A DNA stretch of 64,000 nt from Anoxybacillus mongoliensis (GCF_014201515.1 NZ_JACHEQ010000002.1:1-64000); one strand, 5' to 3'. Shown: positions 33,911 to 43,971, counted from the first letter of the stretch. Made by a program: numbers and translations. Notes: generated by a model from the letters alone, not told the origin.

Positions 33911-36298
33911 TTATACGTTTTGATATTGCCGAATTTTCTTTATATAGTATTTTGTATATTCTTTTGCTTTTTGAGCATTTTTTGCTTGAGAATAAATGGT
34001 CAACGTCGGTTCATCTACTTTGGGTAAGATGAGCGTCCATTCTCCATCTTCATGATACACTTTCATGCCATCTGTAAAATCTACATGCTTGTCATACGAT
34101 TCTTCTAACAATTTACGCATAACAGCTGCCCGTTCATGCCATGGGCAATAAACATCACGGCATGATAAATGAATCGTTGGAATGGACGACACAATCGTGC
34201 GAAGCGAACAACGTTCAATAGACAACAAATGCAACAGCTGCACACATGCATACAGCCCATCAAAATAAAAATGAAACGACTCATGATGATGTGCGAGCAA
34301 AAACTCTCGTCTCGTATCTTTTACATAAACAATATCGCCATATAGTCGTTCTGCTAACGTGTGTAACACAGACGGCGCCCAAGCAGGAACTGCTACTTTT
34401 TTCGTTTCACTACATAAAAGGGACACTAACACATGTAATGAGATCATTTCTTCTTTCGTCAATGCTATCCCTTGCCCATCAAAAACGCGAAAACGTTCAC
34501 CTGAATGATCAAAAACAATCGCAAACTGCGCTTGTTCATTCTTTATTTGCTCCCGAATATGTTCATCATCGCGATTTTCCGTCCAAATCACTTCAATAGC
34601 AAACAACTGAAGTGTATGATGAATCATGTCCCGAAATAAAAGAGGGCTAGCGATGACAACTTTCCATTGTTCCGATGCAGAAAAAGCAATCCATTGACGC
34701 AATGCGCGAATATACGTTTCATCGTTCTCCTTTTGCTCCATTGCTTCACCCATTTGAATCGCTGACATGTAATGTTCATGTTCCATTTGTTGTTCAATGG
34801 CTCGTTCCATCGTTCGATCAATGGGAAATCCGTATTCATCATGTATGTCAATAATAACTTCATCACCACGTTCGTCCATTGTTATAAATACTCCACCGTG
34901 ATATCGTTTGTGACGGATGATATAACGAAAAGCAGGTAAATATCCTCCATCGTATATATTCGTGTACATACCGTACATATGCAAACATTGAGCAAACAAC
35001 GTTCCAAGCGCTTTAGAAAACGGATGAGCGTCAAAGCCAATTAATATTCGATTCCCTTTTTCATGTAGACTACTATACGCTGAAGCCAGTTGTGTGATAA
35101 ATGGAGGATGAGCATCGACATGTGCACGCATGCTTATCCCGTTTTGACGGAACAATACGTTCGGGCGTTTTCCCCCCCATACGACCGAATCTTTCACTTT
35201 TGTTTTTTCTGCGATTGTTTTATTCGGCCAAATTTTAGCAGCATGCCGTACTTTCACTTTATTTTCTAATCTGCACTTTGCTCCAATGACTGCATAATCA
35301 AATATTTCATTTTTTTTACCGATGTACACTTCATTTGCCACAACTGCTCCTCGTAATTCGCTATGCTCGTCAATATACACATCGGACCAAACAATTGATC
35401 GCTTTAACGATGCGTATTTACTAATGACTGAACGTGAACCAACTACCGTGTATGGTCCAATCGTTGCATGCGCATCAATACGCACATCATCTCCAATAAG
35501 AAGCGGCCCTTCTAATTTTACTCCTTGTGCAATGTGAACTCGCTCACCGATCCATACACTAGGAGCTATTTCTTTATAATGAGAAGAAACGAAACGTTGC
35601 TGTAATAAATCGATATGTGTTTGATGATATTGTTCGATGACACCAACATCAGACCAATAACCATCCACTTCACATCCGTATATCGGGTGTTCGTGCTGAA
35701 TGAGATATGGAAAAATATGTTGACTAAAATCGCAAGGCAAGTGTTCGGGAATATAATTAAAAATAGCTGGATGGCAAATGTAAATGCCTGTATTGACTAA
35801 ATCGCTACACACTTCATTCCATTTTGGTTTTTCAACGAAATGAACGATTTTTCCGTGTCGATCTGTGACAATTCCACCGTATGAAAGAGGAGTAGTTTCG
35901 TGGTGCATAAGAACGGTAACTAATGCTTGTTTGGAGAAATGGAAATTGATCGCTTCCTGTAAATGAATTGTCGTCAACGTATCTGCACTAATGACAACAA
36001 ACGTATCGTCTAAAAAAGATTGAGCATGTTTTACACTTCCTGCTGTTCCAAGTGGCGTCGTCTCGTCAAAGTAATGAAGATGTACACCAAATCGACGTCC
36101 ATCCCCAAAATATTCAATAATTTCATCGCTTAAATATTGAACGGTTACAGCAATATCCGTAATTCCATATTGCTTTAACCATTCAATACTATACTCCATT
36201 ACAGGTTTATTCATAAGTGGTACGATGGGCTTTGGAACATGACAAGTTAACGGACGTAACCGTGTTCCTCTTCCCCCTGCCATAATGACCGCTTTCAC
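33911..36298 (-). CDS. sugar-nucleotidyltransferase fused to a degenerate phosphomannomutase-like domain
   Basis: 795 aa. Residues 1-235: nucleotidyltransferase with [11 protein letters not shown] (8-18), KP at 23-24 and the metal aspartate in SADT (104-107). Residues 245-375: left-handed beta-helix hexapeptide repeats. Residues 385-795: phosphomannomutase-like fold in which the catalytic serine loop (normally TASHNP) reads ITMDERGDE (472-480) and the Mg loop (normally DGDGDR) reads DHSGER (597-602). The transferase should be active, making a GDP- or UDP-sugar-like product; the mutase half probably is not. No sugar or polysaccharide genes flank it. Confidence 0.82.
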   Translation of the reverse strand: MKAVIMAGGRGTRLRPLTCHVPKPIVPLMNKPVMEYSIEWLKQYGITDIAVTVQYLSDEIIEYFGDGRRFGVHLHYFDETTPLGTAGSVKHAQSFLDDTFVVISADTLTTIHLQEAINFHFSKQALVTVLMHHETTPLSYGGIVTDRHGKIVHFVEKPKWNEVCSDLVNTGIYICHPAIFNYIPEHLPCDFSQHIFPYLIQHEHPIYGCEVDGYWSDVGVIEQYHQTHIDLLQQRFVSSHYKEIAPSVWIGERVHIAQGVKLEGPLLIGDDVRIDAHATIGPYTVVGSRSVISKYASLKRSIVWSDVYIDEHSELRGAVVANEVYIGKKNEIFDYAVIGAKCRLENKVKVRHAAKIWPNKTIAEKTKVKDSVVWGGKRPNVLFRQNGISMRAHVDAHPPFITQLASAYSSLHEKGNRILIGFDAHPFSKALGTLFAQCLHMYGMYTNIYDGGYLPAFRYIIRHKRYHGGVFITMDERGDEVIIDIHDEYGFPIDRTMERAIEQQMEHEHYMSAIQMGEAMEQKENDETYIRALRQWIAFSASEQWKVVIASPLLFRDMIHHTLQLFAIEVIWTENRDDEHIREQIKNEQAQFAIVFDHSGERFRVFDGQGIALTKEEMISLHVLVSLLCSETKKVAVPAWAPSVLHTLAERLYGDIVYVKDTRREFLLAHHHESFHFYFDGLYACVQLLHLLSIERCSLRTIVSSIPTIHLSCRDVYCPWHERAAVMRKLLEESYDKHVDFTDGMKVYHEDGEWTLILPKVDEPTLTIYSQAKNAQKAKEYTKYYIKKIRQYQNV

Positions 36299-36442
36299 AA
36301 CGTATCCCCCCCAAGTGAAAGCACACTTTTTTCCATCATATCATGACAACTCTATGCGGACAATATACGAAAATTGTCGATTTTACATGAAAATGATGCA
36401 TGATTGCTACATTCCTATGTATAATAAAGTGGGGTGACAAAC

Positions 36443-36760
36443 ATGATCGAATATACATTTATTGGGCTCATTTCTTTTGCTATCATACTATTGTTGATCT
36501 CTTTTTTTCAAAAAGATCGTGTCAAAGAAGTAGAAGAACAAATCGAGCAGTTGACATTATCGACGATGCAGCAAATATACGAAGTAAAAAAGAGAGTCAA
36601 AGCGCTTGAAGAAGAATTGCTTGTCGGAATCGAGTCGTTTTCAAATGAAGAGCAAATATGGCACTTATATAAGCAAGGATGGGCAAAAGAGCAAATTGCT
36701 CGTAAGCTTAACATGTCGATAGATGAGGTAAACATCATGATCGCGAGGAATGATCGATGA
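36443..36760 (+). CDS. membrane-anchored coiled-coil protein with C-terminal HTH (YqzD-like position)
   Basis: 105 aa. One N-terminal membrane helix (about residues 5-22), a charged coiled coil (about 25-62), then a predicted helix-turn-helix: QIWHLYKQGWAKEQIARKL followed by NMSIDEVNIMIARN. The ATG at 36443 follows GTGGGGTGACAAAC. It overlaps the next gene by 4 nt (ATGA), so the two are coupled. In B. subtilis yqzD and yqzC lie here between pst and yqgN; the correspondence is by position and size. Function unknown. Confidence 0.68.
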   Translation: MIEYTFIGLISFAIILLLISFFQKDRVKEVEEQIEQLTLSTMQQIYEVKKRVKALEEELLVGIESFSNEEQIWHLYKQGWAKEQIARKLNMSIDEVNIMIARNDR

Positions 36761-37173
36761 AAAGAACAACACGTGCATTTGCGGCTGGGATGTTGTTTGC
36801 TACAACGATACTAGCTATCGTTCATTATACAAATGATGAACAACGACAAAACGATGCCATCAGACAAAAACAATATGAACAACTCATTGCTGAACGAAAT
36901 GAATTAGCTGAAAAACTTGAAAAATTAAAAAATGAAATGAAAAAAGCAACTCCATCTCAAAAAGAAACGTACATTTATACGTTGACAATCGCTAAAGGGG
37001 AAGCAAGTCAAGATATTGCTAGACGTCTTGAACAAGCGCATATTATTGACAATGCTCAATCATTTTTAACGTACCTTGAAACACATCACTTAACGCGCGC
37101 ATTGCGCCCCGGGACGTACGTTGTGACAAGCGACATGTCATATGAACAAATCGCACGAAACATAACAAAATGA
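36757..37173 (+). CDS. membrane-anchored protein with MltG/YceG-like domain (YqzC-like position)
   Basis: 138 aa. N-terminal membrane segment (about residues 7-23), coiled coil (35-65), and a C-terminal part (about 72-137) with IAKGEASQDIARRLEQAHIID and LRPGTYVVTSDMSYEQIARNI. That pattern matches the small LysM-like N-terminal region of endolytic transglycosylase MltG, without the catalytic domain. It is probably outside the membrane. Coupled to the preceding gene by a 4-nt overlap. Confidence 0.68.
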   Translation: MKRTTRAFAAGMLFATTILAIVHYTNDEQRQNDAIRQKQYEQLIAERNELAEKLEKLKNEMKKATPSQKETYIYTLTIAKGEASQDIARRLEQAHIIDNAQSFLTYLETHHLTRALRPGTYVVTSDMSYEQIARNITK

Positions 37174-37200
37174 GGATGTCCAACGCCGGACATCCTTTTG
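37174..37200 (+). terminator. terminator after the YqzD/YqzC-like pair
   Basis: GGATGTCC-aacgcc-GGACATCC stem plus TTTTG, directly after the stop. Confidence 0.85.
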
Positions 37201-37202
37201 CT

Positions 37203-37862
37203 TCAATCGTTTAAATCATAATGCTTTCCTTTCACTAAATAAAACACGTTTTCGGCAATGTTTGTCGCATGGTCTGCAATGCGCTCGATGTAACGTGCTG
37301 TGAACGACAGTTGAGTAATTTGCGACATCGCATCTGGATGTGCTTTAGTACGCTCTAGCAACTCCCGAATCGTTTCACCGTACAAGCGATCGACTTCATC
37401 ATCCATATCGGCTACCTTTTTAGCCGTAACAACATCTTCTTCGTAATATGCTTTTAGCGTTAACGAAAGCATATTTACTGCCATTTCATGCATTTTTTCT
37501 AACTTATTTAATGGCATAACAAACGGCTGTTCCCCGATTCGAATTGCTGATTTTGCGATATTAACAGCAAAGTCCGCCATCCGCTCAACGTCCGTTGCGA
37601 TTTTAATGGCGACAATGATTCGACGTAAATCGATCGCAACCGGTTGTTGTTTCGCAATTAGTAAAATCGCAAAATCATTAATTTCTTCATCAAGCAAATC
37701 AATTTTCGTATCGTTCTCAAGCACTTGTAGAGCTAAATCGTTATTTTTTGTTTTTAATGCTTCAAATGACTGAGTTAATGCAATTTCAGCCAAACTCCCA
37801 ATCTGTAATAATTGATCTCGCAACGTTTGTAAGTCGTAATCAAATTTTTCACGTACAGACAT
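37203..37862 (-). CDS. phoU: phosphate signalling protein PhoU
   Basis: 219 aa, all-helical, with the two PhoU repeats; ligand motifs EXXXD such as ATDVERMADFAVNIAKSA and the repeat ARYIERIADHATNIAENV are clear. PhoU links the Pst transporter to PhoR signalling and damps phosphate uptake. The ATG at 37862 follows GGGGGAGTGAAT. It comes after pstB but behind a terminator-like stem, so part of the transcription probably stops before it. B. subtilis lacks phoU here. Confidence 0.94.
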   Translation of the reverse strand: MSVREKFDYDLQTLRDQLLQIGSLAEIALTQSFEALKTKNNDLALQVLENDTKIDLLDEEINDFAILLIAKQQPVAIDLRRIIVAIKIATDVERMADFAVNIAKSAIRIGEQPFVMPLNKLEKMHEMAVNMLSLTLKAYYEEDVVTAKKVADMDDEVDRLYGETIRELLERTKAHPDAMSQITQLSFTARYIERIADHATNIAENVFYLVKGKHYDLND

Positions 37863-37890
37863 ATTCACTCCCCCTTTTTATCATTTTGAA

Positions 37891-37921
37891 AAAATCGTGC
37901 GAGCGTACCCGCACGATTTTT
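37891..37921 (-). terminator. terminator or attenuator between pstB and phoU
   Basis: AAATCGTGCG/CGCACGATTT stem with T-run on the minus strand, in the 58-bp pstB-phoU gap. Confidence 0.75.
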
Positions 37922-38733
37922 TATCCGAATCGACCTGTAATGTAGTCTTCTGTTCGTTTATCGTCTGGATTTGAGAATAGTTTATCTGTGTCGCTATACT
38001 CGATGACCTCACCGTTTAAGAAAAATGCTGTTTTATCAGAAATACGCGCCGCTTGTTGCATATTATGTGTAACGATAATAATACTGTAGTTTTTCTTTAA
38101 CTCTTGCACAAGCTCTTCTACTTTTAATGTTGAAATAGGGTCAAGGGCGGATGTCGGTTCGTCCATTAAAATAACATCTGGCTCAATCGCTAAACAGCGT
38201 GCAATACATAAACGTTGTTGTTGTCCACCAGACAATCCATATGCATTCGTGTGCAAACGGTCTTTCACCTCATCCCAAATTGCAGCACCACGTAAGCTTC
38301 TTTCGACGATCTCGTCTAAAATTTTCTTATCGCGAATACCATGAATACGCGGACCGTATGCAACGTTATCGTAAATTGATTTCGGGAACGGATTCGGCTT
38401 TTGGAATACCATACCAACTTGTGTACGCAATTCTTCAACACGGTACGATTTATCAAAAATATTGCGACCACGATACGTAATTTCACCAGATGTACGCACG
38501 CTTGGAACAAGCTCAATCATTCGGTTTAACGTTTTAATATACGTTGACTTTCCGCAACCTGACGGACCGATAATAGCTGTAACCTCATTTTCGTAAATAT
38601 CTAAGTCAATATTTTTTAACGCGTGATGTTCCCCGTACCATAAATTTAAGTTTTTCGTCCGATACACTACATTTTTTTCGCTTCGTTCTTCAACTTGTTT
38701 ATTTTTACGTTCTTTCACAACAGTTAATTCCAT
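37921..38733 (-). CDS. pstB: phosphate ABC transporter ATP-binding protein PstB
   Basis: 270 aa. Walker [11 protein letters not shown]-loop QKPNPFPKS, signature LSGGQQQR, Walker [13 protein letters not shown] and the switch histidine in VTHNM. The N-terminal 22 residues are charged and extra to the fold. It energises high-affinity phosphate uptake by PstSCA. One pstB only; B. subtilis has pstBA and pstBB. Confidence 0.96.
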   Translation of the reverse strand: MELTVVKERKNKQVEERSEKNVVYRTKNLNLWYGEHHALKNIDLDIYENEVTAIIGPSGCGKSTYIKTLNRMIELVPSVRTSGEITYRGRNIFDKSYRVEELRTQVGMVFQKPNPFPKSIYDNVAYGPRIHGIRDKKILDEIVERSLRGAAIWDEVKDRLHTNAYGLSGGQQQRLCIARCLAIEPDVILMDEPTSALDPISTLKVEELVQELKKNYSIIIVTHNMQQAARISDKTAFFLNGEVIEYSDTDKLFSNPDDKRTEDYITGRFG

Positions 38734-38759
38734 TAATAAGTTCCCCTTTCAACGCGCAA

Positions 38760-39641
38760 TTAATAACGTTTTTGAAACTTGTTGCGAATAAAAATGGCAA
38801 TCGAGTTCATAAAGATTAGCACAACGAGTAATACGACGATTCCTGCTGCCGCTACGTTTTGGAAGTCCGCTTGTGGACGTGACGTCCAGTTGTAAATTTG
38901 CATCGGCATTACAGTAAATGTGTCCAAAATGCCGCGTGGTAAATATGCTAAAAACGTCGGGATACCTAAAACAACAAGCGGTGCCGTTTCACCGATAGCA
39001 CGGGATAAAGCTAAAATGCTACCTGTCAAAATACCAGGGATCGCCGCTGGGAGAACGATGCGATAAATCGTTTGCCATTTCGTTGCTCCCATACCATACG
39101 ATGCTTCTCGCAATTGATTTGGCACGGCGCGGATCGCCTCTTGTGCCGCGACAACGATGACAGGTAAAACGAGCAAACTCATCGTTAAGCCGGCCGCGAG
39201 AATGCTACGACCTAAATTAAGTTCACGAACGAAAAGCGTCAATCCGAGCAAACCGAATACAATAGACGGAACACCAGCTAGATTTGAAATATTCGTTTGA
39301 ATAAAATCTGTGAAGCGATTTTTTTTCGCATATTCCTCTAAGTAAATCGCTGTTCCCACTCCAAGAATAAGCGAAACAGGCGCAACGATAACCATCAGCC
39401 ATAATGAGCCAACTAACCCAGCTTTGATTCCTGCATTTTCCGGACGACGAGACGGAAAGTTATTTAAAAAATCGAGATTTAGCCAGCCAATTGCTTGAGT
39501 GAGTATCCGATATAGAAGAATGACGAGAACAATTAATCCGAATACTGTAGCTAGAAAAAACAAAAATTTTAACACGTTATTGCGCAACAGGCGACCGTTC
39601 ATATGTTGAACAACACGTTGTTTATCAATTAATTTCTCCAT
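38760..39641 (-). CDS. pstA: phosphate ABC transporter permease PstA
   Basis: 293 aa. Six hydrophobic segments, with the ABC-permease EAA loop REASYGMGATKWQTIYRIVLPAA (seen at about residues 177-199) that contacts PstB. It ends 26 nt before pstB and begins 2 nt after pstC, in one operon. Confidence 0.95.
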   Translation of the reverse strand: MEKLIDKQRVVQHMNGRLLRNNVLKFLFFLATVFGLIVLVILLYRILTQAIGWLNLDFLNNFPSRRPENAGIKAGLVGSLWLMVIVAPVSLILGVGTAIYLEEYAKKNRFTDFIQTNISNLAGVPSIVFGLLGLTLFVRELNLGRSILAAGLTMSLLVLPVIVVAAQEAIRAVPNQLREASYGMGATKWQTIYRIVLPAAIPGILTGSILALSRAIGETAPLVVLGIPTFLAYLPRGILDTFTVMPMQIYNWTSRPQADFQNVAAAGIVVLLVVLIFMNSIAIFIRNKFQKRY

Positions 39642-39643
39642 GA

Positions 39644-40594
39644 TTAATACTCCTCCCTAAAGCGACGAGAAATGTATTGCGCGAGTAAATTCATGGCCAA
39701 TGTAAACACAAATAGCGTCATACCGACCGCATAAATGCTGTAGTAAACAGTTGTACCGTATCCTGCATCTCCTGTCGTCACTTGGACAATGTAAGCAGTT
39801 AATGTTTGAATCGATTTCGTTACATCGAATGTAAAGACAGGAGATGAGCCACCCGCTACTGCTACAATCATCGTTTCACCAACAGCGCGAGAAATTGCTA
39901 GCATAAATGATGCTGCAATACCTGAAGTCGCTGCAGGAAGGACAACTTTTAATGCTACTTCTAGCTTCGTTGAACCGAGACCAAGCGCTCCTTCACGAAT
40001 GGAGTTTGGCACGGAACTCATCGCATCTTCAGATAAAGAAGCAACCATCGGAATAATCATAATCCCCATCACAATTCCTGGGCTTAACGCATTAAAAATC
40101 CCCAAACTCGGAATAAATTTTTGTAAAAGAGGTGTAACAAACGTCAATGCGAAAAATCCGTATACAATCGTCGGAATTCCCGCCAACACTTCTAATATCG
40201 GTTTTAATATTTTCCGTGCTCTTTCAGATGCATACTCACTCAAGTAAATCGCTGATGCTAAACCGATCGGGATCGCAACGACCATGGCAATCGTTGTTGT
40301 TAAAAGCGTCCCTGTTACAAGAGGAGCAATACCAAATGAACCTGTTTTTTCATCCCATGGAAGCCATTCTTTGCTCGTTAAAAATTCAACGATCGACACT
40401 CGCTCAAAGAAAATAAACGTTTCAAATAACAGTGTAAATAAAATACCGATTGTCGTCAAAATTGAAATGATAGCTGTTAACAATAACAATTTTGGCATGA
40501 GCCATTCCATAACTTGTTGTCCGTTTTGTTTTTTCTTATTTTCTTTAATCATGTCACGGACGGAATATGAACGATTCCCATCTGTCATCGCCAT
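39644..40594 (-). CDS. pstC: phosphate ABC transporter permease PstC
   Basis: 316 aa. Six membrane segments after a charged cytoplasmic N-terminus; EAA loop REGALGLGSTKLEVALKVVLP. The ATG at 40594 is chosen because AAAGGGG lies upstream; the frame extends to 40657 but through a hairpin. Partner of PstA. Confidence 0.94.
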   Translation of the reverse strand: MAMTDGNRSYSVRDMIKENKKKQNGQQVMEWLMPKLLLLTAIISILTTIGILFTLLFETFIFFERVSIVEFLTSKEWLPWDEKTGSFGIAPLVTGTLLTTTIAMVVAIPIGLASAIYLSEYASERARKILKPILEVLAGIPTIVYGFFALTFVTPLLQKFIPSLGIFNALSPGIVMGIMIIPMVASLSEDAMSSVPNSIREGALGLGSTKLEVALKVVLPAATSGIAASFMLAISRAVGETMIVAVAGGSSPVFTFDVTKSIQTLTAYIVQVTTGDAGYGTTVYYSIYAVGMTLFVFTLAMNLLAQYISRRFREEY

Positions 40595-40624
40595 AATATG
40601 AAAACCCCTTTCCAAATTCATGGC

Positions 40625-40660
40625 AAGATGAGAAGCGACCATTGTGTCGCTTCTCATCTT
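40625..40660 (-). promoter_or_regulatory. 15-bp perfect hairpin between pstS and pstC
   Basis: AAGATGAGAAGCGAC (40660-40646 in sense) pairs fully with GTCGCTTCTCATCTT (40639-40625), 6-nt loop, with no T-run after it. It is likely a 3'-protecting stem or RNA processing site that lets pstS mRNA accumulate above pstCAB, rather than a full terminator. Confidence 0.6.
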
Positions 40661-40669
40661 TACGTTTCG

Positions 40670-41641
40670 TTATTTTAATCCTTCAAGCTTTTTCAATTGC
40701 TCATCGTACTTTTCTTTTGGAAGAGCTACGTAACCAACCTCTTCAACAAACTCTGCACCGTTCTCTAACAAAAATTTCGCAAAATCATACACTTGCGCTT
40801 TTTCTTTTAACGATTTTACGTTCACGTACGTAAATAATGGTCGAGAAAGTGGCGCGTATTCACCGCTTTGGATTGTTTCATGTGTTGGTTCTACCGGACC
40901 GTTTCCGTTATCAATTGGCACAGCTTTCAATTTATCTTTATTTTCAATGTAGTATGCAAATCCGAAGTAACCGAGCGCATTTTTGTCACCTGCAATTCCT
41001 TGAACAAGGACGTTATCATCTTCAGACAATTGTGCTGTTTTGTTTAACGGTTGTCCATCTAAAATAACTTCATCAAAGTAGTCAAACGTACCAGAGTCAT
41101 GTCCTGGTGAGAATAATTTAATTTCTTCGTTCGGCCATTCTGGACGAATGTCTGACCATTTGACTTTGTCATCACCGTTCACCGCACCAGATGTAAAAAT
41201 TTTCTTCAATTCATCAACTGTTAAATAATCGACCCAATCGTTATCCTTATTTACTAACACAGAAAGACCATCAAACGCAATTTGAAATTCTTCAAATTGA
41301 ATGCCGTTTTGCTCAGCTGCTTTCTTTTCTTCTTCTTTAATCGGACGAGAAGCGTTTGAAAAGTCTGTTTCACCTTTCGTAAACTTTTCAAACCCGCCAC
41401 CTGTTCCGGACAAACCAACAGATACTTTCACATCTGGTTGTTCACCCGCATATGCTTCAGCTGCAGCCTCAACAATTGGATAAACAGTAGAAGATCCATC
41501 AACAACAACGTTGCCACTTAATTGTTTTCCACCGTTTTCTTTGCCAGCTTCATCGCCTTGTTGAGCGCCACCACATGCAGTTGTAAATGCTAATACAGCG
41601 CTTGTCATTCCTGCGAGTGCAAACCATTTGTTGTTCTTCAT
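40670..41641 (-). CDS. pstS: phosphate-binding lipoprotein PstS
   Basis: 323 aa. Signal peptide with lipobox ending FTTAC (Cys23 lipidated). Phosphate-binding loops are visible: DGSSTVYPI, SGTGGGFEKF and SPGHDSGTFDYF. Displays phosphate to PstCA on the outer face of the membrane. First gene of pstSCAB-phoU, with a PhoP-box array upstream. Confidence 0.96.
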   Translation of the reverse strand: MKNNKWFALAGMTSAVLAFTTACGGAQQGDEAGKENGGKQLSGNVVVDGSSTVYPIVEAAAEAYAGEQPDVKVSVGLSGTGGGFEKFTKGETDFSNASRPIKEEEKKAAEQNGIQFEEFQIAFDGLSVLVNKDNDWVDYLTVDELKKIFTSGAVNGDDKVKWSDIRPEWPNEEIKLFSPGHDSGTFDYFDEVILDGQPLNKTAQLSEDDNVLVQGIAGDKNALGYFGFAYYIENKDKLKAVPIDNGNGPVEPTHETIQSGEYAPLSRPLFTYVNVKSLKEKAQVYDFAKFLLENGAEFVEEVGYVALPKEKYDEQLKKLEGLK

Positions 41642-41686
41642 CTTTTGATTTCCCCCTACTTCTTTTCAGTAATTTTTGCTTCACGA

Positions 41687-41745
41687 ATTATAGAATAATG
41701 GACACGTATTAAATTCGTTTTAAACAAATGTTAAGCTTTTGTAAA
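41687..41745 (-). promoter_or_regulatory. PhoP-dependent promoter of the pst operon
   Basis: Four hexamers TTTACA (41745-41740), TTAACA (41734-41729), TTAAAA (41723-41718), TTAATA (41712-41707), each 5 nt apart, giving the 11-bp period of PhoP boxes (TTAACA-N5). A perfect -10 TATAAT is at 41692-41687; the last hexamer takes the place of the -35. Confidence 0.88.
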
Positions 41746-41756
41746 TTCACTTTCTT

Positions 41757-43910
41757 TTATCTTTCCATTGTTTCCTCATCATTATTCAACGATTCAGTAG
41801 AAGATGGTTGTCCTAATTGGCGCTGTTTTTTCAACTCAAAATATGCATCTAAAATTTTTCTCCCAATGTAGTTATTGATTGGGTAATGGTTTTTCGCATT
41901 TTGGTATACCCAAGGCACAACGACAGCAAACGCCACTTCTGGATTGTTGTAAGGGGCAAACCCAACTAACGTCAAATTGTATGTTGGCGTCATTCGTCTC
42001 GATTTGATCGGTCCATCGTAAAACGCCTGTGCAGTTCCTGTTTTTCCTGCTGGATCATAAGGAGCATTTGCGAAAAAGGCACGCGCTGTTCCGTTTGAGC
42101 CATGCATGACACGATAAAATCCTTCACGGACACGTTCAATATACTCTGTCTTCATATCTACTCGGTTTAACACTTTCGGTTCAAACGAATAAATGACGTT
42201 GCCCATCTGATTTTTCTCGCTAATTGGTTCACGAATTTCTTTCACAACGTGCGGTTGAATGCGATATCCACCGTTAGCAATCGTTGAAACGTATTGCGCC
42301 ATTTGAATCGGTGTATATACGTCAAACTGTCCAATAGCTAAGTCAAGCAAATGCCCTGGAAGCGTACTTTGTCCAGGCCACCCAATAATTTCACCAGGTA
42401 AATCAATACCTGTTTTCACTCCTAAACCGAACTGATTAAAGTATCGTCGCATAATCGAAAACGCTTCTTTTTTAATCGGTAGCGCTTGATGCGGGCGATA
42501 CGTAGAGCCAGCAATCGCAATTGCCGTCTTAAACATATAGACGTTCGACGACATTTCAAGTGCTTTTAAATCGTTCATCGGTCCTGGACGAATACCGCTA
42601 TGCGATTTTTTCGTCGGCGTTCCTTTAATATATAACGGTTCATCAATAAGTACTGTACCAGGATGGATAACACCGGTTTGAAACCCTGTTAATACAGTAG
42701 CCCCCTTTACTGCTGATCCCATCGCATATGCTGATGTAATCGTTCCAAGAGCATAATCTTTTAATACTACTTTTCCATTTTCATCACGTGTATACCGTTT
42801 TCCAGCTAACGATAAAATTTCTCCCGTGTTCGGATCCATCATCACGACGAAAGCACGATCGAGTAATTCCGTTCCACCGCGCCGTTTCATTGTCATTAAT
42901 TCTTCTTCAATAATTTTCTCGACACGTTGTTGTAATTCCATGTCGATCGTTAATACGATGTCTTTGCCTCGTTGTCCTTGCGACATTTCAATTGTTTCAA
43001 TAATATTTCCTGCTTTATCGGTCACATTTTTAATTTTTGCCTTTTGCCCGCGCAACACATCTTCATATTGAGCTTCAATGTAACTTTTTCCTACACGATC
43101 ATTTCGGTTATAATCGCGCGCCAAATAATAATCAAGCTTTTCGCGTGGCAATCCTTCTTCTGACGATGTAATATTTCCGAGCACTGTACGAAATGTATCA
43201 CCAAATGCATAATGACGGTTCCAATCTGTTGTGACATCTATACCAGGCAGTTCTTCTAAATGCTCACTAACAACCGCATATTCTTCGTCTGTTACTCCTT
43301 CATTTTTAATCATTTGAGGCGTCAGAGCGTATCCGCTATTCATTTCCCGAAAAATAGCAACAACTTCAAGTTCCTTTTCTTTAATCATTTTTACATCTTC
43401 TTCTGTAATGCGCTCAAGCTGCAGCTGATAAATATCTTTATCTTTCAACTTTTTCGCGCGAAACTGTTTCCATTCTTTTTCTGTAATTTTTTGTTTTGCT
43501 TTTTCCTCATTCGTTAAAATCCAATAGTCTTTTATGTCCCGTTCTGTTACACGATCCGTCGGCTTTTCAATGTATGTCGCTAACTTTTTCGCTACTTCAA
43601 TCATTTCAGAAGGTTTCGTTGTTTGCGTACGCGTATACGTAATCGCATGAAGAGGTTCATTGTCAACAACAACTTGATAGTTCCGGTCATAAATTTTCCC
43701 GCGTGGCGCCGGTGTATTGACAGTGACATTTTCCGTACGCTCTACTTCCTTGCGATATTGTTCCCCGTAAACGATTTGGATCACACCTAATCGTAAAATA
43801 AGCGCAGAAAATAGTAAAAAAACAGCAAAAAATAACACATTTAATCGAAATGGCAACTGCGTTCGTTTTTTCTTTTTCTTTGCTTTTTGAGCTTGTTGTA
43901 TTTGCTTCAA
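41757..43910 (-). CDS. pbpA: penicillin-binding protein 2A, transpeptidase
   Basis: 717 aa. Class B monofunctional transpeptidase for lateral wall synthesis and spore outgrowth. Cytoplasmic basic N-terminus, one membrane anchor (about 23-47), dimerisation domain starting APRGKIYDRN, and the transpeptidase domain with SXXK in GSAVKGAT, SXN in SSNVYM and KTG in GKTGTAQ. It is transcribed toward pst, as in B. subtilis. Confidence 0.95.
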   Translation of the reverse strand: MKQIQQAQKAKKKKKRTQLPFRLNVLFFAVFLLFSALILRLGVIQIVYGEQYRKEVERTENVTVNTPAPRGKIYDRNYQVVVDNEPLHAITYTRTQTTKPSEMIEVAKKLATYIEKPTDRVTERDIKDYWILTNEEKAKQKITEKEWKQFRAKKLKDKDIYQLQLERITEEDVKMIKEKELEVVAIFREMNSGYALTPQMIKNEGVTDEEYAVVSEHLEELPGIDVTTDWNRHYAFGDTFRTVLGNITSSEEGLPREKLDYYLARDYNRNDRVGKSYIEAQYEDVLRGQKAKIKNVTDKAGNIIETIEMSQGQRGKDIVLTIDMELQQRVEKIIEEELMTMKRRGGTELLDRAFVVMMDPNTGEILSLAGKRYTRDENGKVVLKDYALGTITSAYAMGSAVKGATVLTGFQTGVIHPGTVLIDEPLYIKGTPTKKSHSGIRPGPMNDLKALEMSSNVYMFKTAIAIAGSTYRPHQALPIKKEAFSIMRRYFNQFGLGVKTGIDLPGEIIGWPGQSTLPGHLLDLAIGQFDVYTPIQMAQYVSTIANGGYRIQPHVVKEIREPISEKNQMGNVIYSFEPKVLNRVDMKTEYIERVREGFYRVMHGSNGTARAFFANAPYDPAGKTGTAQAFYDGPIKSRRMTPTYNLTLVGFAPYNNPEVAFAVVVPWVYQNAKNHYPINNYIGRKILDAYFELKKQRQLGQPSSTESLNNDEETMER

Positions 43911-43971
43911 AACGAGCGAGCACCTCCTTTACTTGCTCCTTCATCATTGTAAAAGAAACGCTCGCAAATTT

